From assembly GCF_023336735.1 (NCBI RefSeq), contig NZ_JAMBAQ010000009.1, positions 20,289-84,288 on the forward strand: a stretch of 64,000 bases of DNA, given 5' to 3'. Shown here piece after piece: positions 20,110 through 29,528 of this stretch. Below the pieces are notes generated by a model that ran no database searches, was not told the DNA's origin, and worked only from the letters and a program-made list of their open reading frames with translations. A program made the translations under genes and the position numbers. The stretch comes from Moraxella oculi. Its GTDB lineage: Bacteria > Pseudomonadota > Gammaproteobacteria > Pseudomonadales > Moraxellaceae. Each line of letters begins with the position of its first letter. Positions within the stretch are counted from its first letter, which is position 1.

Positions 20110-20471
20110 TCACCCACCTGCTGATTTTTTGAGGTTGTACTGATACCAGGGGTGATGATGCGACGATTCTCTCCTGTGGGAAAAAACATGCCCAGTTCAC
20201 TCACGGCACGACGAGCGACCTGTGGCGTTGCACTGAAAGTTTGTTGCTCAATCAGCAACTGCTGCTCTTCAATTCGCATCGCCACCAGTTCTTTTTTAAG
20301 CTGTTGCAACTGGTGATAAGCCTCATGATGCTCTTGTGTTTGCTCAACGACTTTCACTCCTGTGTGCATGATTGCTATAAATAGTACAAACAAAATCACA
20401 CGACACGCCACCATGCCAAAACGACTGGTGAGAGTATCAGACGAAATCAAATGAGCAAGTTTGTCATTCAT
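20106..20471 (-). CDS. ftsL: Cell division protein FtsL
   Basis: Small bitopic protein of the FtsQLB complex. 121 residues: a short cytoplasmic tail, one helix (VILFVLFIAIMHTGV, about residues 25-40) and a periplasmic coiled coil rich in Gln, Glu and Leu. The sequence is poorly conserved in general, so the call rests on topology and on its place between rsmH and ftsI. No strong ribosome site is seen at the ATG. Confidence 0.88.
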   Translation of the reverse strand: MNDKLAHLISSDTLTSRFGMVACRVILFVLFIAIMHTGVKVVEQTQEHHEAYHQLQQLKKELVAMRIEEQQLLIEQQTFSATPQVARRAVSELGMFFPTGENRRIITPGISTTSKNQQVGE

Positions 20472-20542
20472 GGTATCTAAGTCTTAGGTTTTAAGTAAAA
20501 GTCGCCAGAGCATCACTGTTGATAGATGAAAAACGACAGCCA

Positions 20543-21532
20543 TCAGGTTGTAAAAGGCACATCAGTACGAGTTGCACCACGCAAATAGGCACTTCTGGCT
20601 CTTGGATTGACCGTAATTTCATCATCAGATGGTGCGATACGGTTTGGTTTACCAAAATACTTTTGTCTTTTTGGGGGCATGAAAAGCTTGTCATCACCTT
20701 CCCAGCGACCACGGCTATGGTTGTTTAAAAATCGCTTGATGCGACGATCTTCAAGCGAATGAAAGCTGATGACCGCAAGGTGTCCTCCTGATTTTAGCAC
20801 AGACAGAGTTTGTATTAAGAAGTCATCAACATCGCCAAGTTCATTGTTAATAAAAATCCGCATCGCTTGAAAGCTTTGCGTGGCTGGGTGCTTGCCTTTT
20901 TGCCAAGCTGGGTGTGCCTGCTTAATAACCTCTGCCAGCTCCAAAGTAGACTCATAACTTGACATCGCCTTAATCGCACGGGCAATTTTACGACTGTGTC
21001 GCTCTTCGCCATATTCAAAAAGCACATCCGCCAGCCCATCAATATCTACTCGTTTAAGCCACACTGAAACAGGTTCGCCACGAGTCGTATCCATACGCAT
21101 GTCCACCCTACCATCACGCATGAAGCTAAATCCACGAGCGCCATCGTCAAGTTGGGGACTAGACACCCCCAAGTCTGCCAATACCCCATCTACTCTATCA
21201 ACACCAAGCGTTCGCAAGCTGTCTGCCAATGTCGCAAAGCTGTCATGCACGACTTTCACTCGATCATCTGCCCTGCTCAATGCTTTGGCAGCAACAATCG
21301 CCTGTGGATCTTTATCAAACACAACCAGCATTGCATCATCTGCCAAATAATCAAGCAGCAGCCTACTATGCCCACCACGACCAAAGGTTGCATCAACAAA
21401 CACGCCATGCACGCTGTTTTTTGGGACATGATTAAGATTTGCCACTCCAAGCACCATCGCAACGGCTGGCTCAAGCAATACTGTCGTATGGCGAAATGAC
21501 GCCAAATCATCGCCATGTAAGTCGGTCATCAT
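20543..21532 (-). CDS. rsmH: 16S rRNA (cytosine1402-N4)-methyltransferase RsmH (MraW)
   Basis: SAM-dependent methyltransferase acting on C1402 of 16S rRNA. About 329 residues. The first segment HTTVLLEPAV, the SAM-binding VDATFGRGGHSRLLL, GVLADLGVSSPQLDDGARGFSF, and the late ISFHSLEDRRIKRFL are all diagnostic. It is the first gene of the cluster; mraZ, which usually precedes it, is absent. Two adjacent ATGs (21532, 21529) could start it. Confidence 0.97.
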   Translation of the reverse strand: MMTDLHGDDLASFRHTTVLLEPAVAMVLGVANLNHVPKNSVHGVFVDATFGRGGHSRLLLDYLADDAMLVVFDKDPQAIVAAKALSRADDRVKVVHDSFATLADSLRTLGVDRVDGVLADLGVSSPQLDDGARGFSFMRDGRVDMRMDTTRGEPVSVWLKRVDIDGLADVLFEYGEERHSRKIARAIKAMSSYESTLELAEVIKQAHPAWQKGKHPATQSFQAMRIFINNELGDVDDFLIQTLSVLKSGGHLAVISFHSLEDRRIKRFLNNHSRGRWEGDDKLFMPPKRQKYFGKPNRIAPSDDEITVNPRARSAYLRGATRTDVPFTT

Positions 21533-21790
21533 CCAAAACACCCCAAATTTGCCAAATCATGCTCAACATGCATGGCTGGCAGACTTGCCTAACAAAAACT
21601 GCAAACCCAATATTCTAACAGCAAATCATACTTTTGTGGCAGATTTTTGTGTTGTTATTGTTGCCAAATCAAGCATTTTTGGTGCTTTTTCATACAAAAT
21701 AACAACTCTATCCAAAACTTGGCAAATTTGATATGATAGTAAAAATTTTCAAGCAAGCACACAATAACATACAACAACAGTGAGAAACCT

Positions 21791-23293
21791 ATGACCCGTC
21801 CTGTTCGCACTCGCATCGCCCCCAGCCCGACTGGATTTCCACATGTCGGCACCGCCTACATCGCATTGTTTAACTTAGCATTTGCCAGGTCCATGGGTGG
21901 AGAGTTCATCTTACGCATCGAAGATACCGACCAAGTTCGCTCCACCGCCCAATCCGAAGAGATGATTTTAAATGCTTTGCGATGGCTGGGCATTCAATGG
22001 TCAGAAGGCCCTGATGTAGGTGGGCAATTTGCCCCTTATCGACAGTCTGAGCGTGGTGAAATTTATAAACAATATGCTCAACAATTACTTGACCAAGGGC
22101 ATGCCTTTCGCTGTTTTTGTACACCTCAAGAACTTGATGTCATGCGTCGTGAACAAGAAAAGCAGGGATTGCCTGTTCGCTATGACGGTCGCTATGCCAA
22201 TCTTAGTCGCAAAGAAAGTGATGAGTTGGCAAACAGTGGCAAGCCTTTTGTCATCAGAATGCGAGTACCGACCGAAGGCGTATGCGTCATCAATGACATG
22301 CTAAGGGGTGAGATCAGCATTCCTTGGGAAACGGTGGACATGCAGGTTTTGTTAAAAACAGATGGCCTACCCACTTATCATCTTGCCAATGTCGTCGACG
22401 ACCATTTGATGCAAATCAGCCATGTCATTCGTGGGGAAGAGTGGATCAATTCCGCCCCAAAGCACAAACTGCTGTATGAATATTTTGGCTGGGAAATGCC
22501 TGTGCTATGCCACATGCCACTACTTCGCAATCCCGATAAATCCAAACTGTCTAAACGCAAAAACCCAACCTCCATCACTTATTATCGTGATGCAGGCGTA
22601 CTACCACAAGCCTTAATGAACTATCTGGGGCGTATGGGATACAGCCTACCACATGAGCAAGAAAAATTCAGCCTAGATGAGATGATTGATACTTTTGACA
22701 TCACTCGTGTGTCCTTGGGCGGTCCTGTCTTCGATGTGGAAAAACTCTATTGGCTAAATGGCGAGTACCTACGCAGTATGAGTACCGATGAACTCAAACA
22801 CGCCATCTTAGCTTGGGCAAGCGATGATGACAAACTGACCGCCATCACCAAGGCAATTCAGCCACGCATCAATCTTTTGTCCGATGCGGTCAACTGGGCA
22901 GGTTTTTATTTTCAAAATTTGCCTACCGTTACGGCAGAAGATTTTACTCACAAAACATTAGATCAAGACAGACTTTTAGAAATACTCTATTTGGCGACTT
23001 GGCAACTAGAAGCCCTACCAAGCTGGCGTGAAGAATACATCTACCAAACGCTCAAAGGTTTATCAGCACACTTCGACATCAAACTCAAAGACTTCATGCA
23101 GCCGTTTTTCGTGGCAATCGCAGGGTCAACCAGCTCCACACCTGTCATGAATTCAATGTACATTTTGGGTGCGGACATGACCTTGGCACGATTACGCCAT
23201 GCTTGCGAGGTGTTGGACGGCTTAGGTAAGAAGAAGCTGAAAAAACTTGAAGAAATGAATAAAACCCTGCCAAATTTTTTAGCCCAAGCATGA
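21791..23293 (+). CDS. gltX: Glutamate--tRNA ligase
   Basis: Class I aminoacyl-tRNA synthetase charging tRNA-Glu. The HIGH-type motif is [12 protein letters not shown] near residues 12-23, and the KMSKS-type loop is SKLSKRKN. 500 residues, normal for a discriminating-length bacterial GluRS. It is divergent from rsmH across about 250 nt. A tRNA-Glu gene lies 350 nt downstream in its own unit. Confidence 0.97.
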   Translation: MTRPVRTRIAPSPTGFPHVGTAYIALFNLAFARSMGGEFILRIEDTDQVRSTAQSEEMILNALRWLGIQWSEGPDVGGQFAPYRQSERGEIYKQYAQQLLDQGHAFRCFCTPQELDVMRREQEKQGLPVRYDGRYANLSRKESDELANSGKPFVIRMRVPTEGVCVINDMLRGEISIPWETVDMQVLLKTDGLPTYHLANVVDDHLMQISHVIRGEEWINSAPKHKLLYEYFGWEMPVLCHMPLLRNPDKSKLSKRKNPTSITYYRDAGVLPQALMNYLGRMGYSLPHEQEKFSLDEMIDTFDITRVSLGGPVFDVEKLYWLNGEYLRSMSTDELKHAILAWASDDDKLTAITKAIQPRINLLSDAVNWAGFYFQNLPTVTAEDFTHKTLDQDRLLEILYLATWQLEALPSWREEYIYQTLKGLSAHFDIKLKDFMQPFFVAIAGSTSSTPVMNSMYILGADMTLARLRHACEVLDGLGKKKLKKLEEMNKTLPNFLAQA

Positions 23294-23301
23294 CCCATGA
23301 T

Positions 23302-23333
23302 GACCGACAATGCCCCACTGCGTTGTCGGTTTT
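23302..23333 (+). terminator. gltX terminator
   Basis: ACCGACAA and TTGTCGGT pair around a 13-nt loop, then TTT. It sits about 10 nt past the gltX stop. Confidence 0.75.
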
Positions 23334-23442
23334 AACTAATACCGCACAACCCAACCGTCAAATAACATTCTCCACATCATCAAATAAAAATGATAAAAAT
23401 CAATAATTTAAGAAAATTATTTACTTTTTTTAAATTATTTTC

Positions 23443-23471
23443 TTGACACCAAACAACTCACCTTATATAAT
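23443..23471 (+). promoter_or_regulatory. Strong sigma-70 promoter of the tRNA unit
   Basis: Perfect TTGACA (23443-23448) and perfect TATAAT (23466-23471) with a 17-nt spacer. A GC-rich stretch (ACGCCCACC) follows, as in promoters of stable RNA under stringent control. Confidence 0.93.
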
Positions 23472-23488
23472 ACGCCCACCTTAATCAA

Positions 23489-23564
23489 GGGGCTATAGCT
23501 CAGTTGGTAGAGCACTTGCATGGCATGCAAGGGGTCAGCGGTTCGACTCCGCTTAGCTCCACCA
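23489..23564 (+). tRNA. tRNA-Ala (anticodon GGC)
   Basis: 76-nt cloverleaf with encoded CCA. The acceptor stem is GGGGCTA/TAGCTCC with one G-T pair. The anticodon stem CTTGC/GCAAG closes the loop ATGGCAT, giving anticodon GGC after T33. The T arm carries GGTTCGACTCC. It reads Ala codons GCC and GCU. Confidence 0.96.
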
Positions 23565-23640
23565 AAAACCATTAAGGCTGAATGTAAGCACCTAGGCAAT
23601 TTCTTACATTCTTATTTTTGACTCAGTCAAAGTTTCATGC

Positions 23641-23716
23641 GCTCCATTCGTCTAGAGGCCTAGGACATCGCCCTTTCACGGCGGTAACAGGGGTTCGAAT
23701 CCCCTATGGAGTGCCA
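23641..23716 (+). tRNA. tRNA-Glu (anticodon TTC)
   Basis: 76-nt cloverleaf with encoded CCA. The acceptor stem GCTCCAT/ATGGAGT ends in a G-T pair, with discriminator G. The anticodon loop CTTTCAC gives TTC. It shares the unit, promoter and terminator with tRNA-Ala 76 nt upstream. Confidence 0.97.
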
Positions 23717-23740
23717 ATATTCTTTCTCAACTTGAGAATA

Positions 23741-23772
23741 AAAAAGACCAACCCTAAAGGTTGGTCTTTTTT
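23741..23772 (+). terminator. Terminator of the tRNA unit
   Basis: AAAAAGACCAACC-CTAAA-GGTTGGTCTTTTTT, a strong rho-independent terminator 24 nt after tRNA-Glu. Confidence 0.93.
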
Positions 23773-24067
23773 ATTGACTCATACATCAACCTTATTCTAG
23801 CAATCTTACATCAACATTCGTTTAGCAATCTCATCGTTTGAAAAAAATATCAACAAAAACCAATCTAAAAATTTTTTGATGGCAACACCCTCCTCAGCAT
23901 TGATCATCTTTTAACACTCAAAAAAAAAAATCACAAGCTTAACAAGCGATTAAAATTTCATCAAGAGTTTGGCTTAGAATGATGGCAAATATTCTAACGC
24001 ACAGCCCATCAAAAACTGCTATAATAACCCATCAGTTTAAGCAAGCTTTGCCAAATCAAGGACACCT
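23773..24067. other. Intergenic region upstream of hisF
   Basis: No credible gene. It holds an 11-nt poly-A tract at about 23920-23930 and a TATAAT at 24020-24025 that probably serves hisF, with no good -35 box. Nothing else is seen. Confidence 0.6.
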
Positions 24068-24841
24068 ATGTTAGCAAAACGACTCATTCCCTGTCTTGAT
24101 GTCGAAAATGGACGCGTCGTCAAAGGCGTTAATTTCATTGACATTAAAGATGCAGGCGATCCCATAGAAGTCTCTAAACGCTACAATGACCAAGGAGCAG
24201 ATGAGATCACCTTCCTTGACATCACAGCCACATCAGATGGGCGAGATACCACCTATCACATGGTAGAGCAGATTGCTCGCTCTGTATTCATTCCACTGAC
24301 TGTGGGTGGTGGCGTGCGTAAAATTGACGACATTCGAAATTTGCTCAATGCTGGTGCAGATAAAGTTGGCATCAACTCTGCCGCCATCACCAATCCTGAT
24401 TTGGTCAATGACGCTGCAGCACGCTTCGGCAGTCAGTGCATTGTGGTCTCTATTGATGCCAAACGCGTAACCAAGTCAGATGGCACACTTGGCTTTGAGA
24501 TTTTTACGCATGGCGGGCGGCGTGCCACTGGTATTGACGCGGTTGCTTGGGCGGTGGAGATGACCAAACGAGGGGCAGGTGAACTGCTCATTACCAGCAT
24601 GGATGGCGATGGCACACGAGCAGGCTATGATTTGCTACTAACACGCACCATCAGTGATTTGGTGAGCATTCCTGTGATTGCATCAGGCGGTGTGGGTAAT
24701 CTACAGCATCTGGCTGATGGCGTCATCAAAGGCGGTGCGGATGCCGTGCTGGCGGCCAGCATTTTTCATTTCGGCGACCACACCATCGCTGAAGCCAAGG
24801 CATTCATGGCAAATCAAGGCATTCCCATGCGATTGCTCTGA
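24068..24841 (+). CDS. hisF: Imidazole glycerol phosphate synthase cyclase subunit
   Basis: Cyclase subunit that, with the glutaminase HisH, makes imidazole glycerol phosphate and AICAR. TIM barrel of 257 residues. The catalytic aspartates are in [14 protein letters not shown] (D11) and VSIDAKR. AAGGA precedes the ATG. Here hisF stands alone, away from hisGDC, and hisH, hisA and hisB are not in the window. Confidence 0.97.
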   Translation: MLAKRLIPCLDVENGRVVKGVNFIDIKDAGDPIEVSKRYNDQGADEITFLDITATSDGRDTTYHMVEQIARSVFIPLTVGGGVRKIDDIRNLLNAGADKVGINSAAITNPDLVNDAAARFGSQCIVVSIDAKRVTKSDGTLGFEIFTHGGRRATGIDAVAWAVEMTKRGAGELLITSMDGDGTRAGYDLLLTRTISDLVSIPVIASGGVGNLQHLADGVIKGGADAVLAASIFHFGDHTIAEAKAFMANQGIPMRLL

Positions 24842-24984
24842 TGATGTTACCCATCACGCAAGTACGCCAGTTTTTTAGATGACCACTTGCCTTAATTGAC
24901 TCACCCACCAAAAAACACCCTATTTTTATCAAAATATGATATGATAAAAGACAGTTTTTAACACAATCAAACACGAGTAGCTCC

Positions 24985-25476
24985 ATGAATTACACCGCTC
25001 AAAAATCCACCATCACTCACATTGATGGCGCCTTAGACCAAAACCAAAACCTTAAAGTAGCCATTGCAGTCAGCCGTTTTAATGGGTTTTTGGTAGAAAG
25101 CCTGGTGGAGGGTGCCTTAGACGCTCTGCTTCGCCATGGAGTGCAAGGCGAAAACATCACCGTCGTTCGTGTGCCTGGGGCTTTTGAGTTGCCACTGACT
25201 GCAAAACGACTGGCAACTTCTGGCAAATATGATGCCATCGTGGTGCTAGGTGCAATCATTCGTGGTGCAACGCCACACTTTGATATCGTTGCCAATGAGT
25301 CAGCCAAAGGACTCAGTCAAGTTGCTCTACATCACGACATTCCTGTGATCAACGGCATCTTAACAACTGAAAATATTGAGCAGACCATTGAGCGTGCTGG
25401 TACAAAAGCAGGCAACAAGGGGTATGAAGCTGCCATGACCGCCATCGAAATGGCAAGTGTACTCAAAGCCATTTAA
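24985..25476 (+). CDS. ribH: 6,7-dimethyl-8-ribityllumazine synthase
   Basis: Condenses the ribitylaminopyrimidine with dihydroxybutanone phosphate in riboflavin synthesis. 163 residues. Motifs: VAVSRFN-type start (here [11 protein letters not shown]), [24 protein letters not shown] (with the catalytic His region) and [10 protein letters not shown]. It is 120 nt ahead of nusB, a common pairing. No FMN riboswitch fits in the 143 nt upstream. Confidence 0.97.
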   Translation: MNYTAQKSTITHIDGALDQNQNLKVAIAVSRFNGFLVESLVEGALDALLRHGVQGENITVVRVPGAFELPLTAKRLATSGKYDAIVVLGAIIRGATPHFDIVANESAKGLSQVALHHDIPVINGILTTENIEQTIERAGTKAGNKGYEAAMTAIEMASVLKAI

Positions 25477-25596
25477 CAAAAATCCCACATGAAGACCCGG
25501 CTGTTTGATGTCATCACGAATGATAACTCATCGAAAAGCTGGCATCTTTTTTCCATTGAAAGATGATTTCAATGCAGCATTATTTTAAGGCGTTTT

Positions 25597-26154
25597 ATGA
25601 ATACTATCTCCCAAAACAACCAAGTTAACTTTGATGAATGCGGCTATAAAACCAGCCATACCGCTGTGCGTAAAGCTCGTCGCTTTGCCTTGCAAGGCTT
25701 GTATGAATGGATCTTGACCGACCATCGCTTTGCTAACGAACATCAAGATTTGTTAGGTGGTAATGAACCACACACCATCGTTGCTCGCACCAGAGCCGAC
25801 AATGCCATGCACACTGTGCATTTAGGCTACTATCATGAGCTGATGCGTAATATTCCTGATCAGATAGGTGAACTGATTGTGGAGATTTCCCGCCATTTGG
25901 ATCGCAATTTTAACCGCCTAGATCCCATTGAGCGCGCGGTGCTGCTTATCGGTGCATACGAACTTAAGCACAGTCCACACATTCCTTATAAAGTAGTGCT
26001 TGATGAAGCAATGCGGCTAAATACTTATTTTGGGGCGACAGACGCCCACAAGCTCATCAATGCCGTGCTAGACAGATATGCCAAAGAAGTGCGAACAGAT
26101 GAGAAAAATGGCATAAGACCTAAGTCTGCTGCCGATCTGCCCAATCTGAATTGA
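25597..26154 (+). CDS. nusB: Transcription antitermination factor NusB
   Basis: All-helical RNA-binding protein that works with NusE in rRNA antitermination. 185 residues, longer than the 139 of E. coli, with N- and C-terminal extensions and a central insert. Family motifs: [30 protein letters not shown] and a late [11 protein letters not shown]...[15 protein letters not shown] stretch. AAGGC precedes the ATG. Ribosynthesis neighbours ribH and thiL support it. Confidence 0.95.
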   Translation: MNTISQNNQVNFDECGYKTSHTAVRKARRFALQGLYEWILTDHRFANEHQDLLGGNEPHTIVARTRADNAMHTVHLGYYHELMRNIPDQIGELIVEISRHLDRNFNRLDPIERAVLLIGAYELKHSPHIPYKVVLDEAMRLNTYFGATDAHKLINAVLDRYAKEVRTDEKNGIRPKSAADLPNLN

Positions 26155-26231
26155 GTTAAAATCATCATTGAAAAATATTGCAATAATAAGCCACTAAGTG
26201 CCAAGACTACTTTGTACGCTTTAATCATGGT

Positions 26232-26263
26232 AAAAATCCTTGCCGTTAAAAGCAAGGATTTTT
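26232..26263. terminator. nusB terminator
   Basis: AAAAATCCTTGC and GCAAGGATTTTT around an 8-nt loop, about 77 nt past nusB. The symmetric A- and T-runs make it bidirectional. Confidence 0.88.
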
Positions 26264-26291
26264 ACCAATCTCCAAGAGGTATGGCGCAAGC

Positions 26292-26558
26292 ATGAATACA
26301 GATCCTAAACATGATATCTTTTGTGATGGTTTCACCCACAATGCTCATCGTCCATTCATTTTTTTGCCAAACAACACTTATCGCCGCGATCATCTCAACC
26401 ATCAAGCCTGCAACAAATACCTTGTGATGTGCCTAAATCCGCCTTGTACAAAAAATTAAAGAGACTTGTTAATTTGACAGCAACTTTTTCATTCTGATGA
26501 TTTTGTTGATGATTTAAAGAACAAAAACATCAGCAACGCCCAATTTGATGAAGAATGA
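26292..26558 (+). pseudogene. Candidate decayed small gene between nusB and thiL
   Basis: A 55-codon frame starts at ATG 26292 and stops at TAA 26457. It then continues in the same frame, past a TGA at 26475, through QLFHSDDFVDDLKNKNISNA-like sequence to a TGA at 26556. Its soluble-protein-like composition suggests the remains of one gene of about 88 codons with two nonsense changes. No family is recognised, and the spacer may simply be open by chance. AAGAGG lies 15 nt before the ATG, not ideally placed. Confidence 0.25.
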
Positions 26559-26682
26559 TAAAACCACCAAACACAACATCTCATGAGCAGTAATCATGAA
26601 AGTTATTAGTGAGAACATTCACCATCAACAGATCAAGAGTTTTTTGATAATCCCCATCATCTTTTAAATGAAGTATCGTCCA
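26559..26682. other. Remainder of the nusB-thiL spacer
   Basis: AT-rich, no gene and no clear promoter boxes. Together with the preceding entries it makes an unusually long (over 500 nt) gap between nusB and thiL, which are normally close. No thiamine riboswitch is visible. Confidence 0.5.
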
Positions 26683-27612
26683 ATGTCTGAATTTTCTCTA
26701 ATCCACAATCATTTTAAACACCTGACTCAATCGCACAGCCAAACCATTTTAGGTATTGGTGATGACTGTGCAGTCAGCCGCATTCCACCCAACTGTGAGC
26801 TGGTCAGCTGTATGGACACCTTGGTGGCTGGGCGACATTTTCCATCAGGTACGCATCCTTATGCGATTGGTTTTAAATCAGTGGCGGTCAATTTATCCGA
26901 CATTGCCAGCATGGGAGCGACGCCATATGCAATTTTACTGGGGATTTCTCTACCCCAAAATGATGATGAATGGCTACAAGCGCTTTCCCAAGGCATTGGC
27001 GATATTTGCAAAAAATTTCATGTTGATCTGATTGGGGGCGATACCACCAAGTCTGACAGATTGACCATTTCGGTAACGGCATTGGGCTTTGTTGAAGCTG
27101 GCAAATCCATTCGCCGAGATGGGGCAAAGGTTGGCGATCATATTTGTGTGAGCGGCCCTATTGGTTCAGCAAGTTTGGCATTATCACAGATATTAACCCA
27201 TCAAAAAACCGATTTACAACACACCCTAGATTTACCGATGCCACAGGTTGATTTGGGTCAAAAACTCATCGGTTATGCCACAAGCATGATTGACATTTCA
27301 GACGGTTTAGGGCAAGATTTAGGGCATGTCTTAAAAGCCAGTCAGGTTGGTGCTAGGCTGCATCTGGATAACATTCCTTGCGATGACGCCTTAAACACCC
27401 TACCTTTTGCTGACAAATATCAGCACATTTTGAATGGTGGTGATGATTATCAGCTGTGCTTTACAATGCCCCAAGATAGTTTTGATAACTTTAATCAGCT
27501 TTATCCCAATAGCATTGTTAAAATTGGCGAAATTATAGAACAACAAGAGGTGGAATTATTTCATCAAAATCAACAAGTGGATTTTAAAATTCAAGGCTGG
27601 GAGCATTTTTGA
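26683..27612 (+). CDS. thiL: Thiamine-monophosphate kinase
   Basis: ATP-dependent kinase making thiamine diphosphate from thiamine monophosphate. Motifs: GIGDDCAVS, SMDTLVAGRHF, FKSVAVNLSDIASMGATP, LIGGDTTKS and SMIDISDGLGQDL with Mg-binding aspartates. About 309 residues from ATG 26683; an in-frame ATG at 26668 is the alternative, and neither has a strong ribosome site. I prefer the later one because the family starts close to EFSLI. It precedes pgpA, as in most gamma-proteobacteria. Confidence 0.95.
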   Translation: MSEFSLIHNHFKHLTQSHSQTILGIGDDCAVSRIPPNCELVSCMDTLVAGRHFPSGTHPYAIGFKSVAVNLSDIASMGATPYAILLGISLPQNDDEWLQALSQGIGDICKKFHVDLIGGDTTKSDRLTISVTALGFVEAGKSIRRDGAKVGDHICVSGPIGSASLALSQILTHQKTDLQHTLDLPMPQVDLGQKLIGYATSMIDISDGLGQDLGHVLKASQVGARLHLDNIPCDDALNTLPFADKYQHILNGGDDYQLCFTMPQDSFDNFNQLYPNSIVKIGEIIEQQEVELFHQNQQVDFKIQGWEHF

Positions 27613-27755
27613 AAGACTGGTCAAAATCATTTAAATTCCATACAAAATATTCTAAATGGCATTGCTGATTTGCCAATAGTTGGCAACATTCATGCCTCAA
27701 AACTGGGCAGCATCATTTGTCATTAACCTTTGAAGTAAATACATAAAACATCATT

Positions 27756-28325
27756 ATGCACAAACCCGACATTCGAAAATCAAACCCTTGCCCACCCTGC
27801 CCGCTGACTGCCACACGCCTTGAAAAGTGTGTTTACTGGCTGGGCATTGGACTGGGTTCTGGATTACCAAAAAAAGCTCCTGGGAGCTGGGGGACGCTGG
27901 GCGGATTTGTGATTGCGTTGCCGATGTTATTATTGGGATTTTGGGGATTTTTGGTCCTCACGCTGTTGGGTTGTTTGGTCGGCAGTCATGTTTGTGGCAA
28001 GACTTCAAATTTGATGGATGTCCATGATGATCCGCACATTGTTTTTGATGAATGGGTGGGCGTGTGGATAGCTGTTTTGCCGAGTGTTTGGCTGTTAGAA
28101 AGCACACAAATTGGCAATGAAGCAGGATTGGCACATTCACACCCAAGCGTGATTTTATCATTCATCATTCCTTTTATCTTATTTCGTTTTTTTGATATTA
28201 TTAAACCTTTTCCAATCAAATGGGTGGATAAAAATGTCTCTGGCGGCTTTGGCATTTTGATTGATGATGTTCTAGCTGGCATGATGGCAGGACTGGCAAG
28301 CTGTTTATTATTTTTTATCAATTAG
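27756..28325 (+). CDS. pgpA: Phosphatidylglycerophosphatase A
   Basis: Membrane phosphatase that makes phosphatidylglycerol from its phosphate. Family motifs: GLGSGLPKKAPGSWGTLGGF, DVHDDPHIVFDEWVG (acidic active site) and RFFDIIKPFPIKWVDKNVSGGFGILIDDVLAG. Several hydrophobic helices; 189 residues. The N-terminal 25 residues are Pro/Cys-rich and not typical, so the true start may be internal. The 143-nt gap to thiL is larger than usual. Confidence 0.93.
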   Translation: MHKPDIRKSNPCPPCPLTATRLEKCVYWLGIGLGSGLPKKAPGSWGTLGGFVIALPMLLLGFWGFLVLTLLGCLVGSHVCGKTSNLMDVHDDPHIVFDEWVGVWIAVLPSVWLLESTQIGNEAGLAHSHPSVILSFIIPFILFRFFDIIKPFPIKWVDKNVSGGFGILIDDVLAGMMAGLASCLLFFIN

Positions 28326-28384
28326 CAAAAAGCATTGATGATGCTTACTTTTTCATATTATTACATATCATTGGGTGATGCACC

Positions 28385-29527
28385 ATGTCTTTAAAAAAAA
28401 TCTCTTTCGTCATGATCATTCTCATCATCGCCATTGGCGGCTGGTTTTGGCAACGACATCAAGCACCAAAAATAGAATATCTCACTGAGTCGGTGGCATT
28501 AAATGACATTGAAGAAACAGTGATTGCAGGGGGTCAAGTCTATGCTGAAGAGCTGGTGGATGTGGGTGCACAGGCAACTGGGCGAGTAGACAAGTTGCAT
28601 GTCAAACTCGGTCAACGCCTTAAAAAAGGCGAGTTGATTGCTGATATTGATGCCACACAACAAAAAAATACCTTAAAGGACGAACAAGCCAGCTATCAAG
28701 CACTGATTGCTCAGCATGATATTAAAAAACTCCAGCTTGACCAACTCCAAAACGATTTTAACAAACAAAAACAAGGATTTGATGCGGGCATCATCTCACA
28801 GGTGGATTTTGATAAAGCCAAAAACGCCCTATCAGTTGCCAAAAAAGAGTTGGTTGCCAGCAACTCACAGTTAGAACAAGCAAAGCTTAAAATTGCCACG
28901 GCTAAGAATAACCTTGCGTATACTCGCATCACCGCACCCATTGACGGTGTCGTGGTGGCGGTCGTTACCAAAGAAGGTCAAACGATCAATGCCATGCAGT
29001 CATCACCGACAATCATTAAACTCGCTCAGATTGACACCGTACGCATTAAAGCCAAATTTTCTGAAGCTGACATTCCCAAATTAAAGGTGGGCATGGCGGC
29101 AAATGTGACCATCTTAGGCTTGCCAAATCAGAAATTTCACGCCACGCTGGAGGCCATTGAGCTGTCTCCCATCGCCGATGGTGCATCGTCTGGTGCGGTT
29201 TATTACTATGGTCTGCTTAGCGTACCCAATCCCAATCGTGAGCTATTTATTGGCATGACTGCCAATGTTAGTGTGATGATTGACAAAAAAGCACAGACAC
29301 TCACCATCCCCCTAACCGCCTTAGGCAAGCAAGTCGGCACAGATGAATTTGAAGTGCAAGTCATGGAAAGTCAGGACAGTGCTACGCCCAATATCAGCAC
29401 ACGCACCGTCAAGGTTGGCATCAACGACAAAATCAACACAGAAATTCTGTCTGGATTAAAACAAGGTGAAAAAGTGATCGTCTCCCAGTCAGACGGCAAT
29501 ATAGAAACACTGGATTTGGGGCTGTAG
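28385..29527 (+). CDS. macA: Membrane fusion protein of a MacAB-type efflux pump
   Basis: Periplasmic adaptor linking MacB to the outer-membrane channel. N-terminal signal anchor (SFVMIILIIAIGGWFW), then a biotinyl-lipoyl half (VDVGAQATGRVDKLHVKLGQ), an alpha-helical hairpin of about residues 95-180, the second lipoyl half (YTRITAPIDGVVVAVVTKEGQ) and beta-barrel plus membrane-proximal domains. 380 residues. GGGTGATG stands ahead of the ATG. macB starts one base after its stop. Confidence 0.94.
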   Translation: MSLKKISFVMIILIIAIGGWFWQRHQAPKIEYLTESVALNDIEETVIAGGQVYAEELVDVGAQATGRVDKLHVKLGQRLKKGELIADIDATQQKNTLKDEQASYQALIAQHDIKKLQLDQLQNDFNKQKQGFDAGIISQVDFDKAKNALSVAKKELVASNSQLEQAKLKIATAKNNLAYTRITAPIDGVVVAVVTKEGQTINAMQSSPTIIKLAQIDTVRIKAKFSEADIPKLKVGMAANVTILGLPNQKFHATLEAIELSPIADGASSGAVYYYGLLSVPNPNRELFIGMTANVSVMIDKKAQTLTIPLTALGKQVGTDEFEVQVMESQDSATPNISTRTVKVGINDKINTEILSGLKQGEKVIVSQSDGNIETLDLGL

Positions 29528-29528
29528 C

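Noticed and set aside
23919..23931. 11-nt poly-A tract before hisF as a phase-variation tract
   Set aside because: It lies about 140 nt from the hisF start and outside any promoter spacer I can see.
26025..26255. 76-codon minus-strand frame with a hydrophobic N-terminus after nusB
   Set aside because: Mostly antisense to the nusB 3' end and crosses the terminator; no ribosome site was convincing.
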